64,000 bases of DNA, taken from the NCBI GenBank assembly GCA_964017195.1, contig OZ024895.1, forward strand, positions 28,512,875 to 28,576,874. Reading direction: 5' to 3'. Position numbers and translations under genes: made by a program. The DNA is from Siderastrea radians (taxonomy: Eukaryota; Cnidaria; Anthozoa; Scleractinia; Rhizangiidae). Position 1 is the first letter of the stretch, and each line of letters begins with the position of its first letter. Below are positions 39,077 to 50,300 of this stretch, in pieces. The notes beneath the pieces are model-generated. The model saw nothing but the letters and a program-made list of their open reading frames with translations, was not told where the DNA came from and did not search any database.

Positions 39077-39836
39077 GGGGGGTGTGGATGATTTCGAAAA
39101 AAAATTTCCTGCAAGCCCTTGTCGGAAGAAAAAAATTGCATGCAGCACAAATGAAATAGAAAAAAATTCTTGCACTTCTGCAAGCAAGAAAAAAAAATGT
39201 TGCCAAGCTATTTCATCATTCCAGGGGGACTTTACAAAATCCCAGCAAAACTGCAACCATTCTTCCCTTGCTCCCTTTAAACTCTGGAGTTGGTTATGCT
39301 TCAGAATGTGCAATGCATTCTTAGCAATGCATTCTTTGCATAGCATTGCAAACTCTGGTTTCAAAAACCTTGCAAAGTACAGTCAAAATTATCCATATCA
39401 AGGACAAATTAAATCTTTTAAACCAACATCATCCTCAAAGATACATAACCAAAACAGCTGTTTCATAACACAAATCATAAAAGAACAAATTAAATTACAG
39501 TTGTTCGTCAACAAGTCTATTTTTGGAAAGAGGTTGTTTTTGTCACGTTCCACCGTTGGCCACGACCAAGTTCAATTTTACCTACCCTAACAATAGCTTT
39601 TGGAAATTACCATCAATTCCACCACACCAAGCCTTCACTGAAAATATAATATTCTGAAAGAAAAAAGTGGGAAAGCACATTTGCGCTGATCCTTTCCGTC
39701 CCCATATGTACATTCAACATAGCCAGTAAGCTTAACCTTGTCTGACCTTCAGCTTCAGTAAGCAGATTCTAACCAGCTCTTTCATTCTTAGCTTAGTAGC
39801 CTCAATCTGATTGTTGCCACATAGTGCCACATAAAT

Positions 39837-39957
39837 TCCCCGGGGGGTGCACTCCCATGTGAAAGCTGCATGGATGCTTGTCGTCTCGCGTTCTCCGTCT
39901 GTTTTAGAATGGCATCTTTTACATCATCCCCGCCCAGTCTCACATGGGACTTCCCCG
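39837..39957. repeat. Palindromic MITE fragment
   Basis: The ends CCCCGGGGGGTGCACTCCCA and TCACATGGGACTTCCCCGG face each other beside the microsatellite. Confidence 0.4.
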
Positions 39958-39967
39958 GATCAGTAAT

Positions 39968-40135
39968 ACATGCATACATACATACATACATACATACATA
40001 CATACATACATACATACATACATACATACATACATACATACATACATACATACATACATACATACATACATACATACATACATACATACATACATACAAA
40101 CATACAAACAAACAAACAAACAAACAAACATAGAA
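39968..40135 (+). repeat. ATAC/CATA microsatellite
   Basis: About 33 uninterrupted tetranucleotide units, ending in an AAAC tail of about five units. The array stays open in several frames and gives spurious HTYI or MYVC repeat ORFs. Confidence 0.97.
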
Positions 40136-40459
40136 AGCGCAAACTGCAGTCCGGCTAAGACCTATGTTTTCAACATAGGTAAAAAATGAACGCAGTCAAC
40201 AAACAAACCAACTGTGTTCAGTTTTGACATACTGAAGCGTAGAACAAATTAAAGAATAACATCGGAGTTCTTAAAATTTTAAAAAACTTCATAAAACAAT
40301 CAAAATTGAATCAAGAGTACTCAAAAGCAATTAATTAAGTTACCCCCAAATAGTAAAAAATATTATAGTCTCTTCGTGCAAAAAGGGAGGTAAATTCAAG
40401 CTTCTGAAGCAACTGTCCATCTGCCAGGTTATGGCTGATAATCTTGTCTGGTTCCTTGT

Positions 40460-41473
40460 TTATATCTTGGGAATGCCAGCCACAATGCCTGATTCAATGC
40501 CACACTCATCGTGACCTCGGAGAATCTTGAAGAAACCTTTGTCCCCCCAATCTGTGTTCCAAGAGTTTGCCACGAGCCAGTAAGGCCATCCCCTTTCTGT
40601 TCCCCAGCCCAGGATTTTAACCGCGTGTCCTCCTTTATAGGATCCATAGATATGGTGATACACACCGCTCTTATAGCTCAGGAAATCAGCATACACTGTA
40701 AAGGAAGCTTCTACGGGGCCGTTCGTCATGATCTCAGTCATTATCATCCTTACAGATCTGCTCACACGGTAAACCTTTGATCCATACCACTTGTCCTTTG
40801 AATACGTAACATTGTATCCTGCCTCACACTTTCTTTGGCACTGGGGTGTCGGTTTGGTGCTACCGCAAGGTTTATGATGGCCTTTCACATAATGGTCACA
40901 GGCTGGGATAAGGTAAGGTTGACAACCTTGCTTTGAATCGTATTGTCCTCCTGTAACAATACCACTTTTCACCCAGTAATTCCAGGCACTTGATAAGTGT
41001 CCTCCTCCACACCCAAATCCATACCAACAGCATGAAACCAAATCTTCGGCAGAGATGTGCGGCGTCAGTTTGCCATCAGACTTGATACAGATTCTGTCCG
41101 TCATAGCCTCCACGGCTCCAAATGCCCAGCAGCTTCCACATGAACCTTGATCACGGATTTCACCGATGGATGTACAGTTAGGCCACTTCTGTCGAGCGTC
41201 GAATGTGTCTGGGAGTTCAATTGCTTCGTAATCTTTCTTCTCGTTCAACAGGCCTAGTTTTTTCGGCCGTGGAGGTATGTTTCCATCTAATGGAACGCCG
41301 CACAATATCTTGAAATGTTCCAAGTCATAGCCGGCATAATCAGGGTCGGCCTTCCAAGAAGCGAAAGAGTTGATATAATCGATAACCTCTTTCGTTAGCA
41401 GCCCATGTTCAGGAAGGTACATGGCCTGGGATGAGGCGAAGCAAAGTGTCACAAAAACGGACAGCGAAAACAT
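40460..41473 (-). CDS. Cathepsin B-like cysteine protease, intronless
   Basis: A papain-family lysosomal/secreted protease of 337 residues from the chosen Met. An upstream in-frame Met (41509) would add 12 polar residues. The chosen start gives a clean signal peptide ([17 protein letters not shown]). Then come a propeptide with DYINSFASW and the mature enzyme. Catalytic residues are Cys115 ([10 protein letters not shown]), His283 ([11 protein letters not shown]) and Asn303 ([10 protein letters not shown]). The occluding loop (Cys184-Cys203) marks it as cathepsin B; the loop reads CDHYVKG where the vertebrate enzyme has two adjacent His. The whole gene is one exon, unusual for cathepsin B, suggesting a retrocopy or intron loss. 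There are no breaks, so it is probably expressed. Confidence 0.93.
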   Translation of the reverse strand: MFSLSVFVTLCFASSQAMYLPEHGLLTKEVIDYINSFASWKADPDYAGYDLEHFKILCGVPLDGNIPPRPKKLGLLNEKKDYEAIELPDTFDARQKWPNCTSIGEIRDQGSCGSCWAFGAVEAMTDRICIKSDGKLTPHISAEDLVSCCWYGFGCGGGHLSSAWNYWVKSGIVTGGQYDSKQGCQPYLIPACDHYVKGHHKPCGSTKPTPQCQRKCEAGYNVTYSKDKWYGSKVYRVSRSVRMIMTEIMTNGPVEASFTVYADFLSYKSGVYHHIYGSYKGGHAVKILGWGTERGWPYWLVANSWNTDWGDKGFFKILRGHDECGIESGIVAGIPKI

Positions 41474-42038
41474 AATTGGCGAAGGTTTCGCCGAAGTCGT
41501 ATCTATCACAGTTTTTCGCTCTAAGATCCGTGTTCTGTGAAGAACAGAGCTACGTTCAAGCCCGAGCTTTAGTCATAACTACACGTTACATGTTTACTAA
41601 TTTTAGTCATAAGACTTGGAACTGTACCACATGGAAGTCATGAGTAAGGTTATCCTTAATCTTTTGGACTGTGTCGAAACACGTCGGCGCTTTGTTATAA
41701 GAGCAAACTTGAGGTGCACAATGTTCTACTGAAATCAGTTTGAAGCTTATAACATTTGATCAACAAGTTGTGCAATAATCAGTTTCAAATGATCTTGACT
41801 TGCCTACGTTCAACGTTACGAAAAATGGAATCCGATGTTTTGCGGACATTGTCCTCAAACTGACTGTTTCGACTTGCACTTTTCAAATTTGGAGCATTGT
41901 AAAAACCAGGCATCAGTGTCGAGAATGATTCATTTCCATTTATAAGTCACGAATCAAGGTCACTCCGTTCGGACTTTATCACAGATAAGGTTCCCCTGGC
42001 ACATAGCTCTGAAAGGGAAATTTCCCAAACCTATATTT

Positions 42039-42141
42039 AACAATTATTCGCCGGAGACGAAGTAAATATTGGCGAATATTTACCGAGCCGAAGGCGAAAA
42101 ATATTCGCCAATATTTACTTCGCCTTCGGCGAATAATTGTT
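42039..42141. repeat. 103-bp palindromic MITE
   Basis: AACAATTATTCGCC followed by GTAAATATTGGCGAATATTT faces its complement ending GGCGAATAATTGTT. It lies upstream of cathepsin B. Confidence 0.75.
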
Positions 42142-42941
42142 TTAGCATAATCTTGAGATGTGGACGTCAAAAAGTAAAAAAGAAAGAAAAAACGAGCTAA
42201 AACTTGACAAACAACACAGGAAAAAAGTAACTTAGCTTAGCAGCCGCACCTTGAAATGTTATACTCACCGGGTAGCGCGGTAAATATAGCCTTAAAATTA
42301 TACTAAATGCGCATAGTAGATCGCAGGTTTATTTTTACTCTTCTCGATCAGTCTCTATTGTTGCCGGTTGGCACTGGCATGGTTAGGAGAATGGTGAACA
42401 CAGTGGCGACAGTTGGGTAAACGTACTTCGCTTTAAACACCATTTCGTCAACTTTGAAGCTGATTTTGTGACCCTTGCGTATACTAAAATGGCAATTTTC
42501 CCTGCCCTTTTATAAACTGCGAACTTAAAAAAGGCACCCCTTTCGTGCGGAGCCTCCCCGTAAAGCGCACTATAGGGAGTACCACCCCCCCCCCCCCCGG
42601 GTCATCTCTCGGTCTCGGCCCAAAGGGAGATGACAAGAGAATCATTTTCAGGAACGAAAATTAGCACTATCCTTTAATTTATACCCTGAAAAGGAAACTT
42701 TCTAATTGATTCTGTCTTTAACAGTATCAGGTATCAATTTTTCTCGATCTCGACGACAATAGTTATCAGAGATTTCTGTGCTGCAGTGTAAAGAAGCCAT
42801 GGCTTGCATTTGAGTGACTTATAGCCCATAACCGTCATGCTCATGACATGTCATGATCTCTCTCCTGGATGCTGACTTCGACATTTCATAAGCCCGTTAA
42901 TTGTTAATTAATTAAGGGGGTATACCCCTAACTACAGATCT

Positions 42942-43088
42942 GGCCCCAGTTGTTGAAAAGTTGGATAGCTCTATCCACCGGATAATTCTCTATCCAGTGG
43001 ATAACGAAATTGGTTTCCCTAGTACTTATCCACTGGATAGTGATTTATCCAGTGGATAGCGCTATCCAACTTTTGAACAACTGGGGCC
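42942..43088. repeat. 147-bp MITE with ATCCACTGGATA palindromes
   Basis: The ends GGCCCCAGTTGTTGAAAAGT and ACTTTTGAACAACTGGGGCC are inverted. Inside, the palindrome TATCCACTGGATA or variants recur about four times. I recall this family as widespread in invertebrate genomes. Confidence 0.75.
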
Positions 43089-43795
43089 TGGCGTTGTTGC
43101 GTTGTGCCGCTAGGTTGGTGAAATGTATAAAGATATGCAGCTGAATTTTAAAAATCGCCATTGCGCGAGCGTGGCTAGTGCCAGTCTCCAACCGCGCATT
43201 AGAAAGGTAGAATTCCCATTACTTCAACGAATCGGAGGTAATTTAGCCTTCTTTATGATCTGACGTAGGCAATTGCAGTTTACACAAGGAAAAAAACTAC
43301 AGTAGAAAATGTACAAAAATTGGGACTTAAGACGTCGTAACTTCTATAATTTATAATGCGAATTTTCAACTGAAGAAATCGACAAGTCACGCTTTGCATC
43401 TTGATTGTAGTTGAATATTGTATATGTTCATATATGTAGCCAAGCAGGTTATTTGTGGAAGTTACAGGGTTTCCAAGATACGACTGATAACTAGCAACTT
43501 TCCATAGCAACAATGTGGTAGTTAAAAGTCTCCCCCCCCCCCCCACCCCTTAATTCATAAAATCGAACGAGATCTCATCAGCTCAGCTGTGTATTTGTCA
43601 GGGGCATATTCAAGGCTTTTGTTTTTGTATAATGCAAAGTCCTGATTAGATTATTGTCATGTGTGTTATCGCCTAGGCATTTTCAGCTCTAGGCAACAGG
43701 TGCAGGAATGACGTAGTTTTTAGTCAAGAGAGGATTTTTAGTGTATTTGTTTATCTCTGATAACAGTCGGAATATTAACCTGTGAACAGGCCGTC

Positions 43796-44087
43796 AAGGC
43801 GCTGTTACACGAGGCAATTTTTACTGCAACTTGCAACGCAATAGATGGCGAGAGCATTGCGAGGCAAGTTGCAGTATAAATGTTACACGCTGCAACTTAC
43901 CTAGCAACGTTGCGAAAAGAAGAAGCCTGGTACTTTTCCTGCAACTCGCAACGCAATTTTTCGCTGCGAGAAAAGTTGCGAAGTTGCGAAGAGGGGGTGT
44001 TACACAAGCAATTTCGTCCGCAACTTGTCTTGCAACACCGTTGCTTTGCAAGTTGCAGAAAAAAATTGCCTAGTGTAACAGAGCCTT
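43796..44087. repeat. MITE rich in TTGCAACTTGC motifs
   Basis: The ends AAGGCGCTGTTACACGAGGC and GCCTAGTGTAACAGAGCCTT are inverted. The interior repeats TGCAACTTGCAACGC on both strands. A diverged copy is at about 52169-52490. It lies about 270 bp upstream of the USP25/28 start codon. Confidence 0.7.
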
Positions 44088-44099
44088 TAAGCCTGTTTT

Positions 44100-44357
44100 A
44101 TTTTACGTTTGCGCAGCACCTCACACCTTCCATCTCAATTCTCGGACGTAAAACGCGCGCAAAACATAGCGCGCGCGTTTTGAAGCGGATTAGGTTAGAG
44201 ACTGGGTTGGACTTGTAATAACGAAAGCATCATGGGTAATCTCTAGTGGCACAAACATGGCGGCGACCTTGGAAGAGAATTTTGTACGAATAATTACTGA
44301 TTTCACGACGATGTGATTGGATATAAGGCAGCATTCTGCCAAAAGGGTTTGACAGTA
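44100..44357 (+). promoter_or_regulatory. Putative USP25/28 promoter and 5' leader
   Basis: Unlike its surroundings, this stretch has CpG-rich patches (AAAACGCGCGCAAAACATAG, GCGCGCGTTTTG). Two short upstream ORFs start at 44232 and 44257. The second has a good start context (ACATGGCGG) and ends about 20 codons later, before the main ATG. No TATA box is evident. The transcription start is not known. Confidence 0.35.
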
Positions 44358-44390
44358 ATGACCGTTGAACACCCCTCATCCACCAAAAAG
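44358..44390 (+). CDS. USP25/28 exon 1
   Basis: Eleven codons, [11 protein letters not shown], then donor GTGAGA. The 3.4-kb intron that follows holds a 175-bp tandem duplication and a pogo-type MITE; the rest is unrecognised. Confidence 0.75.
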
Positions 44391-47300
44391 GTGAGAGCTT
44401 CACTTGTAATTTAGTGCTTTTTCCACAACATGCTTAGTAAGCTCGTAAAGATTTGTAAAGCGAAAGTCAGTTCTACGCTACGAGATTTTCAGTCATTCAT
44501 TTGTACAATGACATGTGGCACTTACGTCGTTTAGCTGCGTTTAGGCTCGCCGAGGAAAGTAGTTTATTGAATCTTGTCCTTAATGTTTGATGTCATCGAT
44601 ATCAATCCCAGAATCTAGGAAGTCAAGTTTTTTTCTCGAAAAAAGTGAGAGCTTAGAACGAAAAGCAACGTGTAACGTTACAAATATGTACTTTTTTACT
44701 CATCAATTGTACCTTCTTCGAAATCATGTGAGCTGAACCGTCTAGATGCTGTAAACCTATTAGTTTCTATTTTCATTTTGTATTTAAAGGACCCGAACGT
44801 GATCGAGGTGCTGAAAACTTCACGTATTACTTTATCATTTTAACATAAATATGTGTGACTGATCTTTGTCTATCGTTTTTGTTCTAGTTTTAATATAGCA
44901 TGATTCAGGTCATTTAGGAATAGAATTTCGAAGTTTGTGTTATGAAAACAAGCATGATTGTTTTTAATTAGTTTGATTGACAGCTGATTAGCAGCAAGCT
45001 ATAATTGCTTTTTCTCTTGTCAACAAGTTTGCAGTTTTGATAATAATGTCATGAAATGGTCGTAAGCCAATCAAATTAAGTTTTGGCTAAGGTTTAGGGA
45101 GTGCCACTCTCAGGTTTCATTAGAGTTCACTAAACAGTGAGTGAGAGGTGACGTGTATTCGGCAGTTTGAGATTAATATACCAGTGAAGTTTTGAAGAAC
45201 GGCCTGTTAAATCTTGGTATTGGCAACACATCTGTGTTTTTCCCCAGCCAACATGGGGTAAGCTTGAACTTGCATAGATTTAAATCAAGATCTGATAATA
45301 ATATTATGGATAAACCTGATAGTGTGGTTTTTAAAAAACAAGCCACTACTTGTGTGACTTGTACATTTCTTCGCATCTTGCATGACTAGTTACATCAAGT
45401 AGCAAAGTGTCAAAACAAAAACTACTTTTGCATTTTTTAGTGAATTGTTGTGGATTCAAATTACATCCAGATTTGACCTTTAGTAATATGAATGATAAGT
45501 ATTGCATTAGCACTGATGCATAGATTCGCTATGGCACATATTTTTTTGTAGGAAATGTGAGCAGATAATTGCTCTCTAATCTAGTTACCTGATCGTGAGA
45601 AATATCACAAACATAAAGGTTCTTGTATGACTTGCACATTTTTGCACGTCTTTTGACTAGTTAAATCATGCATGATGAATGTGGTAGATCTGTATCCAGA
45701 CAAAGAAATAAAGAAATGAACTGACATGGTGGGTGACGACAAAGGGATGAGCTTGTTCACGGTGTTAGGGATACCTTCATCCTCCAGTTACCTCAGCAAG
45801 CTGGATATGCTTTATTCTTGTACATATAACACAGTGGTGATCATGAACATCATAAAACTTGCTTGCAAAAAACATAGCATTGTACTGTGGGTAGAGAGAA
45901 AATCATTGGCCCAAATTAAATCGTTTTGGAGAAAATCTTATCTCGGAAAGTGCATGTGTAGACTGTATCTGGAAAGCCATTGTTCCCTGGTGACTTTTAT
46001 GTGCATGATTATTTAAAGGATCATGAAAATCAAACCTTGAATATCAATTCACAGTTAGAAAGTGTAAAGGTGTTCTCTGGTGCAGGATTTTGTAGGATAC
46101 TGTTAGATCCTGTTAGTATCTATAAGATCCTGCATCTACGTGATCCTGTGCAAGATCCCCCCTCCCCCCCTCAGGATCATATCTAGCAATTGTATGATCC
46201 TAATCATGATTTATATGATCCTACAAGTTCATAACAAGTCTTTTTTACTTTTTGAGAACACTTTTTGTAGGATACTGTTAGATCCTGTTAGTATCTATAA
46301 GATCCTTCATCTACATGATCCTTTGTAAGATCCCCCCCCCCCCCCCTCAGGATCATATCTAGCAATTGTATGATCCTAATCATGATTTATATGATCCTAC
46401 AAGTTCATAACACGTCTTTTCGACTTTTTGAGAACACTTTTTGGATGAAAAATCCACCCAAAAAAGCCATTTTGGGGCCCAAACAAGTTTTAGGAATTTT
46501 GAGAAATGAATGGCAGCTTATTCCTGGGCAGCTCTGCTAGGAGGCTAGCCTATCTATTTATATTAAGATCCTGTGTAGGAATTCTATCAGGGTTACTTCC
46601 TTACTTGCCATGACTCAAATGTAGGGTATAATTATTGTACCCCACACTTAGACTTAGACTACGGAGCTTTTTTGTGCATGTGGGGGGAGGGGGTATTGAA
46701 ATTGGTATTTAGCATAAAACTGTCATTTGATTTCCTTACAGGTAGCTTTGTATTTTGCTCCATTATTGAATGCGACTCACCAGCTATCACAAAACATTAA
46801 CTAGCCAATTTTGCATGATTTTCATGATAATGTAAAATCCGAGGTTAAAGCCATTAAGGTTTTAGGCATGTATTTAAGGTGGCTTGAAGGATTTTTCATT
46901 TTTATGGTGTTTTTGAAAGGAGGAAAGATTACAGAACCTGTGTAAAAACTACAGTTGATTCCCAATAACTCGAACCATCAAGGAAAATCAAAAAAGGTTC
47001 GAGTTATCAGGAGTTTGAGTTATCAGGGAATGGGATCCCTGCTGACACCACTTATCACATGACACATTTTGTGTATCAAAATACCAGGGAACTAAAGAAA
47101 GTGACTCAAAGTACACAGTAGAAACTTCAAAACTACAATGCTGCTCAATGTTTTGAAAATTGATTGAAATAGATTCAGTGCTATGGAGTATGTTTTGTCT
47201 CATTACACTTTGACAAATGAGGTTTGAGTTATCGAGGGTGAAATTATAAAGAAAATGACCTGAAGGGAATAGAAATTCACTTTGAGTTAGCCGGAGGTTC

Positions 47301-50300
47301 GAGTTCTCAAGGGGTCAAGTTATTGAGGGTAAAATTACAGTAAATGTATGGAGCAAATCCAGGGGAAATCAATTTTGGTTCAAGTTAGTTACCGGGAGTC
47401 AAATGTATGAAATAAACAATATCTTAATGTCACTCTTGTTAAGATATACTTTAAAGGATGGAAAGGTCTGTTAAAAGGTCTGACAAAAGGTCTTGTATGT
47501 CTAATTTGCTTATTAATTTGTCTTTTGAAACCACTGAGCATACATGTACCTCCATTTTTTACACTGTCTAGTAATTTGTTCCAGATTTTTAGATGAACAT
47601 ATCTGGTGGAATGTTCCCCACATCTAATAGTCTTGAAGCATAGGATAGTGAGGTCTACCTTTCTCTTTGACTCTGTTATCTATTTTGCTTATCCACTGGC
47701 AATGAGACTGTTTCTAATTATGTGGCAATATTGTAAGGAGAATTTGTGTACTGGTCACCACTTCTGCGGAACCAGGGTTAACCTTTCACTTTTATCCAGG
47801 TTATAGTTAATAATGAGGAGGTGAATCAACTGCAAGAAGCCACTGGTGTATCATATGAGGAGGCTAATCAAGCCTACATTGTAAGTTAAATGCTTGACAA
47901 ACCAACACCTATTTTATCAGTAGAAGTTTGCAGTTACATAGAATTGCCATCTGTAATTGACCTTTGTAATGCTTGTGCATCGATTATGTCCTCAAAGAAA
48001 GGATCTTTTTTTTATACAAAGATGGCTACTTGCCTTTTTTTATCTTTTTGTTAAACTTATTGCTGACATTTTTTTATTAAAAAAGGTCCACACTTACTTT
48101 CCAATCTCCAGCTGAAGTGTCTCAGAGTAAGAACATCCTAACTGACTTGGCAGGCCAAAAGATGCATTTATTTCCAACAAAAAAGCCTAAACCACATTCT
48201 TTATGATTATAGTACTTTGACCGAGAAAGTTCTTTTTGCAGTTTAGAAAGGCAAGGATCTCAATTAAAAAAAAGCCAAAAGTTGCTTATCAGGTTGTTTC
48301 TGTCCAGAAACAATCAGTCTTTTTCTTGTCCATGCGGAATAAAATTGGTATCTGGAATTTCTTTGACTGTACAATTCAAAGAGTAAGCATGCTTGTGAAT
48401 TTTGAAATTACTTGACTGTGATGTTACTGAACTCCCAGAATTGTGCTCCACTCATTGCAAAAACCAATTACTGTCAGTACGATTCCTTGTTATCACTCTT
48501 GACTTGTGGATTTGTTGATTAGAATACATAAGGTAATAAAATGGCATTTGTTGTCAGCAATATTGAACACTTCTTGGTTGTGAATTATTTGCAGGCTAGT
48601 AATCATAACTTGGAACAGGCTTTGAGTCTCTTAACTGATCGTCAGGATCATAATGCTTCATATAAGGTGCGTGCAGTATGCCTATGAAATAACACATTTT
48701 ATATTATAGGTTTGTCGGTCTGTTTTTATTATAAAACTTTCACCTGCATCATTTGAATGCCTTGTCTAAATTTTGCCTTATAAGAATCCATTACAGATGA
48801 AAAGATCTACCGGAGCTTTTGATCAGAAAACAAGCGATAAACAGCAAGCAAATCCAGGGGAAATGAGCTTCAGTTCAAGATACACTGGAACTCGATATAA
48901 CAAAGTGCCTAGGGAGTGGCAAAATGTGTTCGTTATATTGGGGTTCTTTTCCATACATTTTACTATTACTGGGCTGAAAAATATGGTTCATTATACCGGG
49001 GTCTTTGTTATATAGGGCAATGTTATATCAGGGGTCCACTGTAGTAGGGGATTTGAAGTAGCTACAGGGTGGCGGGGTGTTGTGTGCCAGCTACTTATGC
49101 TCAGGTTCTCATGCTTAGGGTACTTATACTTATGCTTAGGTTCTGTAATTAAATCAGTTTTAATTATCAGTTCTTAAGCAGACTTTTCTTGTTCCTTTCA
49201 CAGGGCATTGCCAACCAAACAGGTATGACATGTTACATTTTCATTGAATTCTAGATTTGCTGGCCTATGCATGCCTCTTTCAGTGCTACATAATTATGAG
49301 AGTACTTGAAGACAATAAATAATTTAATATTTTATTTTATTGAATTATTAATTGCCTCCTTGCAGTAGACTTGGTTTCTTCAACCTTGTTCCAAGGGTCT
49401 TCATCTCCCCACCCCTAGGAATGAAGTTGTAGTTCTCTGTTGGAAACAATAAAGTTTTTGACCATGTACGTTCATCTTGACCTTGGTTGTAAATAAACGG
49501 TCTGAAAAATTTGTAAGCGAAACTTTCGACTGTATCACACAGTCTTCATCAGCGATTAAAGTGAGCTCACGTTGTCACGTGAATGCAAATTTTTCACTAA
49601 AATGCACGCTGCCAACATTGATAGTTTCACCCAACACATCAACAGCATTAACCTCACATAAAGTTTACCAGCGAGCAAGAGGAAGACAGTAAACTACCCT
49701 TCCTTGACACTTGTGTCCAAGTAAATGAGGATGGGAGCACAAAAACAACTGTGTATAGGAAACCCACCCACACGGATCAATTTCTCAATTTCACCTCCGA
49801 CCATCATCTACATCATAAACGATCAGTTGTGAGGACCCTCCTACACAGAGCAGAACACCTTGTTAGCGAGGAGGAAGACAAGGCAAAGGAAGTACAGCAC
49901 ATCCAGAATGCTCTACTCGCAAATGGTTACAAACGCTGGATGTTTAAAGTCCCTTCTCAACCCAGCCCCACAAGTCAGGAGAACAGCACCTCGGAGACAA
50001 CTAGACCAATCTCCGTAGGCCTCCCTTATGTGTCTGGACTCTCAGAACATCTTAGTAGAGTCTTTAGGGCCCAAGACATCCGCACATACCACAAGCCTTA
50101 CAACACGCTGTGGTCCATCTTAGTCCATCCAAAAGACAGGACACCAACTGAAAAGAAGACAGGCGTGGTATACGACATCACATGCAACGATTGCGGAGAG
50201 CATTACATTGGCGAGACAGCGAGAACTCTGGAGAAGAGACTAGGTGAACATCAGAAACAAACAACATCTGCAATCCGGGAACACCAGTCTCAGGCCAATC

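Noticed and set aside
39072..39590. A 172-codon plus-strand ORF after the Penelope element
   Set aside because: It is Lys-rich, low complexity and overlaps minus-strand ORFs of similar quality, with no recognisable domain.
39788..40189. Several overlapping ORFs of 60-110 codons (MYVC or HTYI repeats)
   Set aside because: They are read-through of the ACAT microsatellite in every frame, with no conserved protein sequence.
44257..44319. ATG at 44257 as the USP25/28 start (MAATLEENFV...)
   Set aside because: It is out of frame with the 44358 start and stops after about 20 codons without a good donor. [11 protein letters not shown] at 44358 matches the known N-terminus and has phase-compatible splicing.
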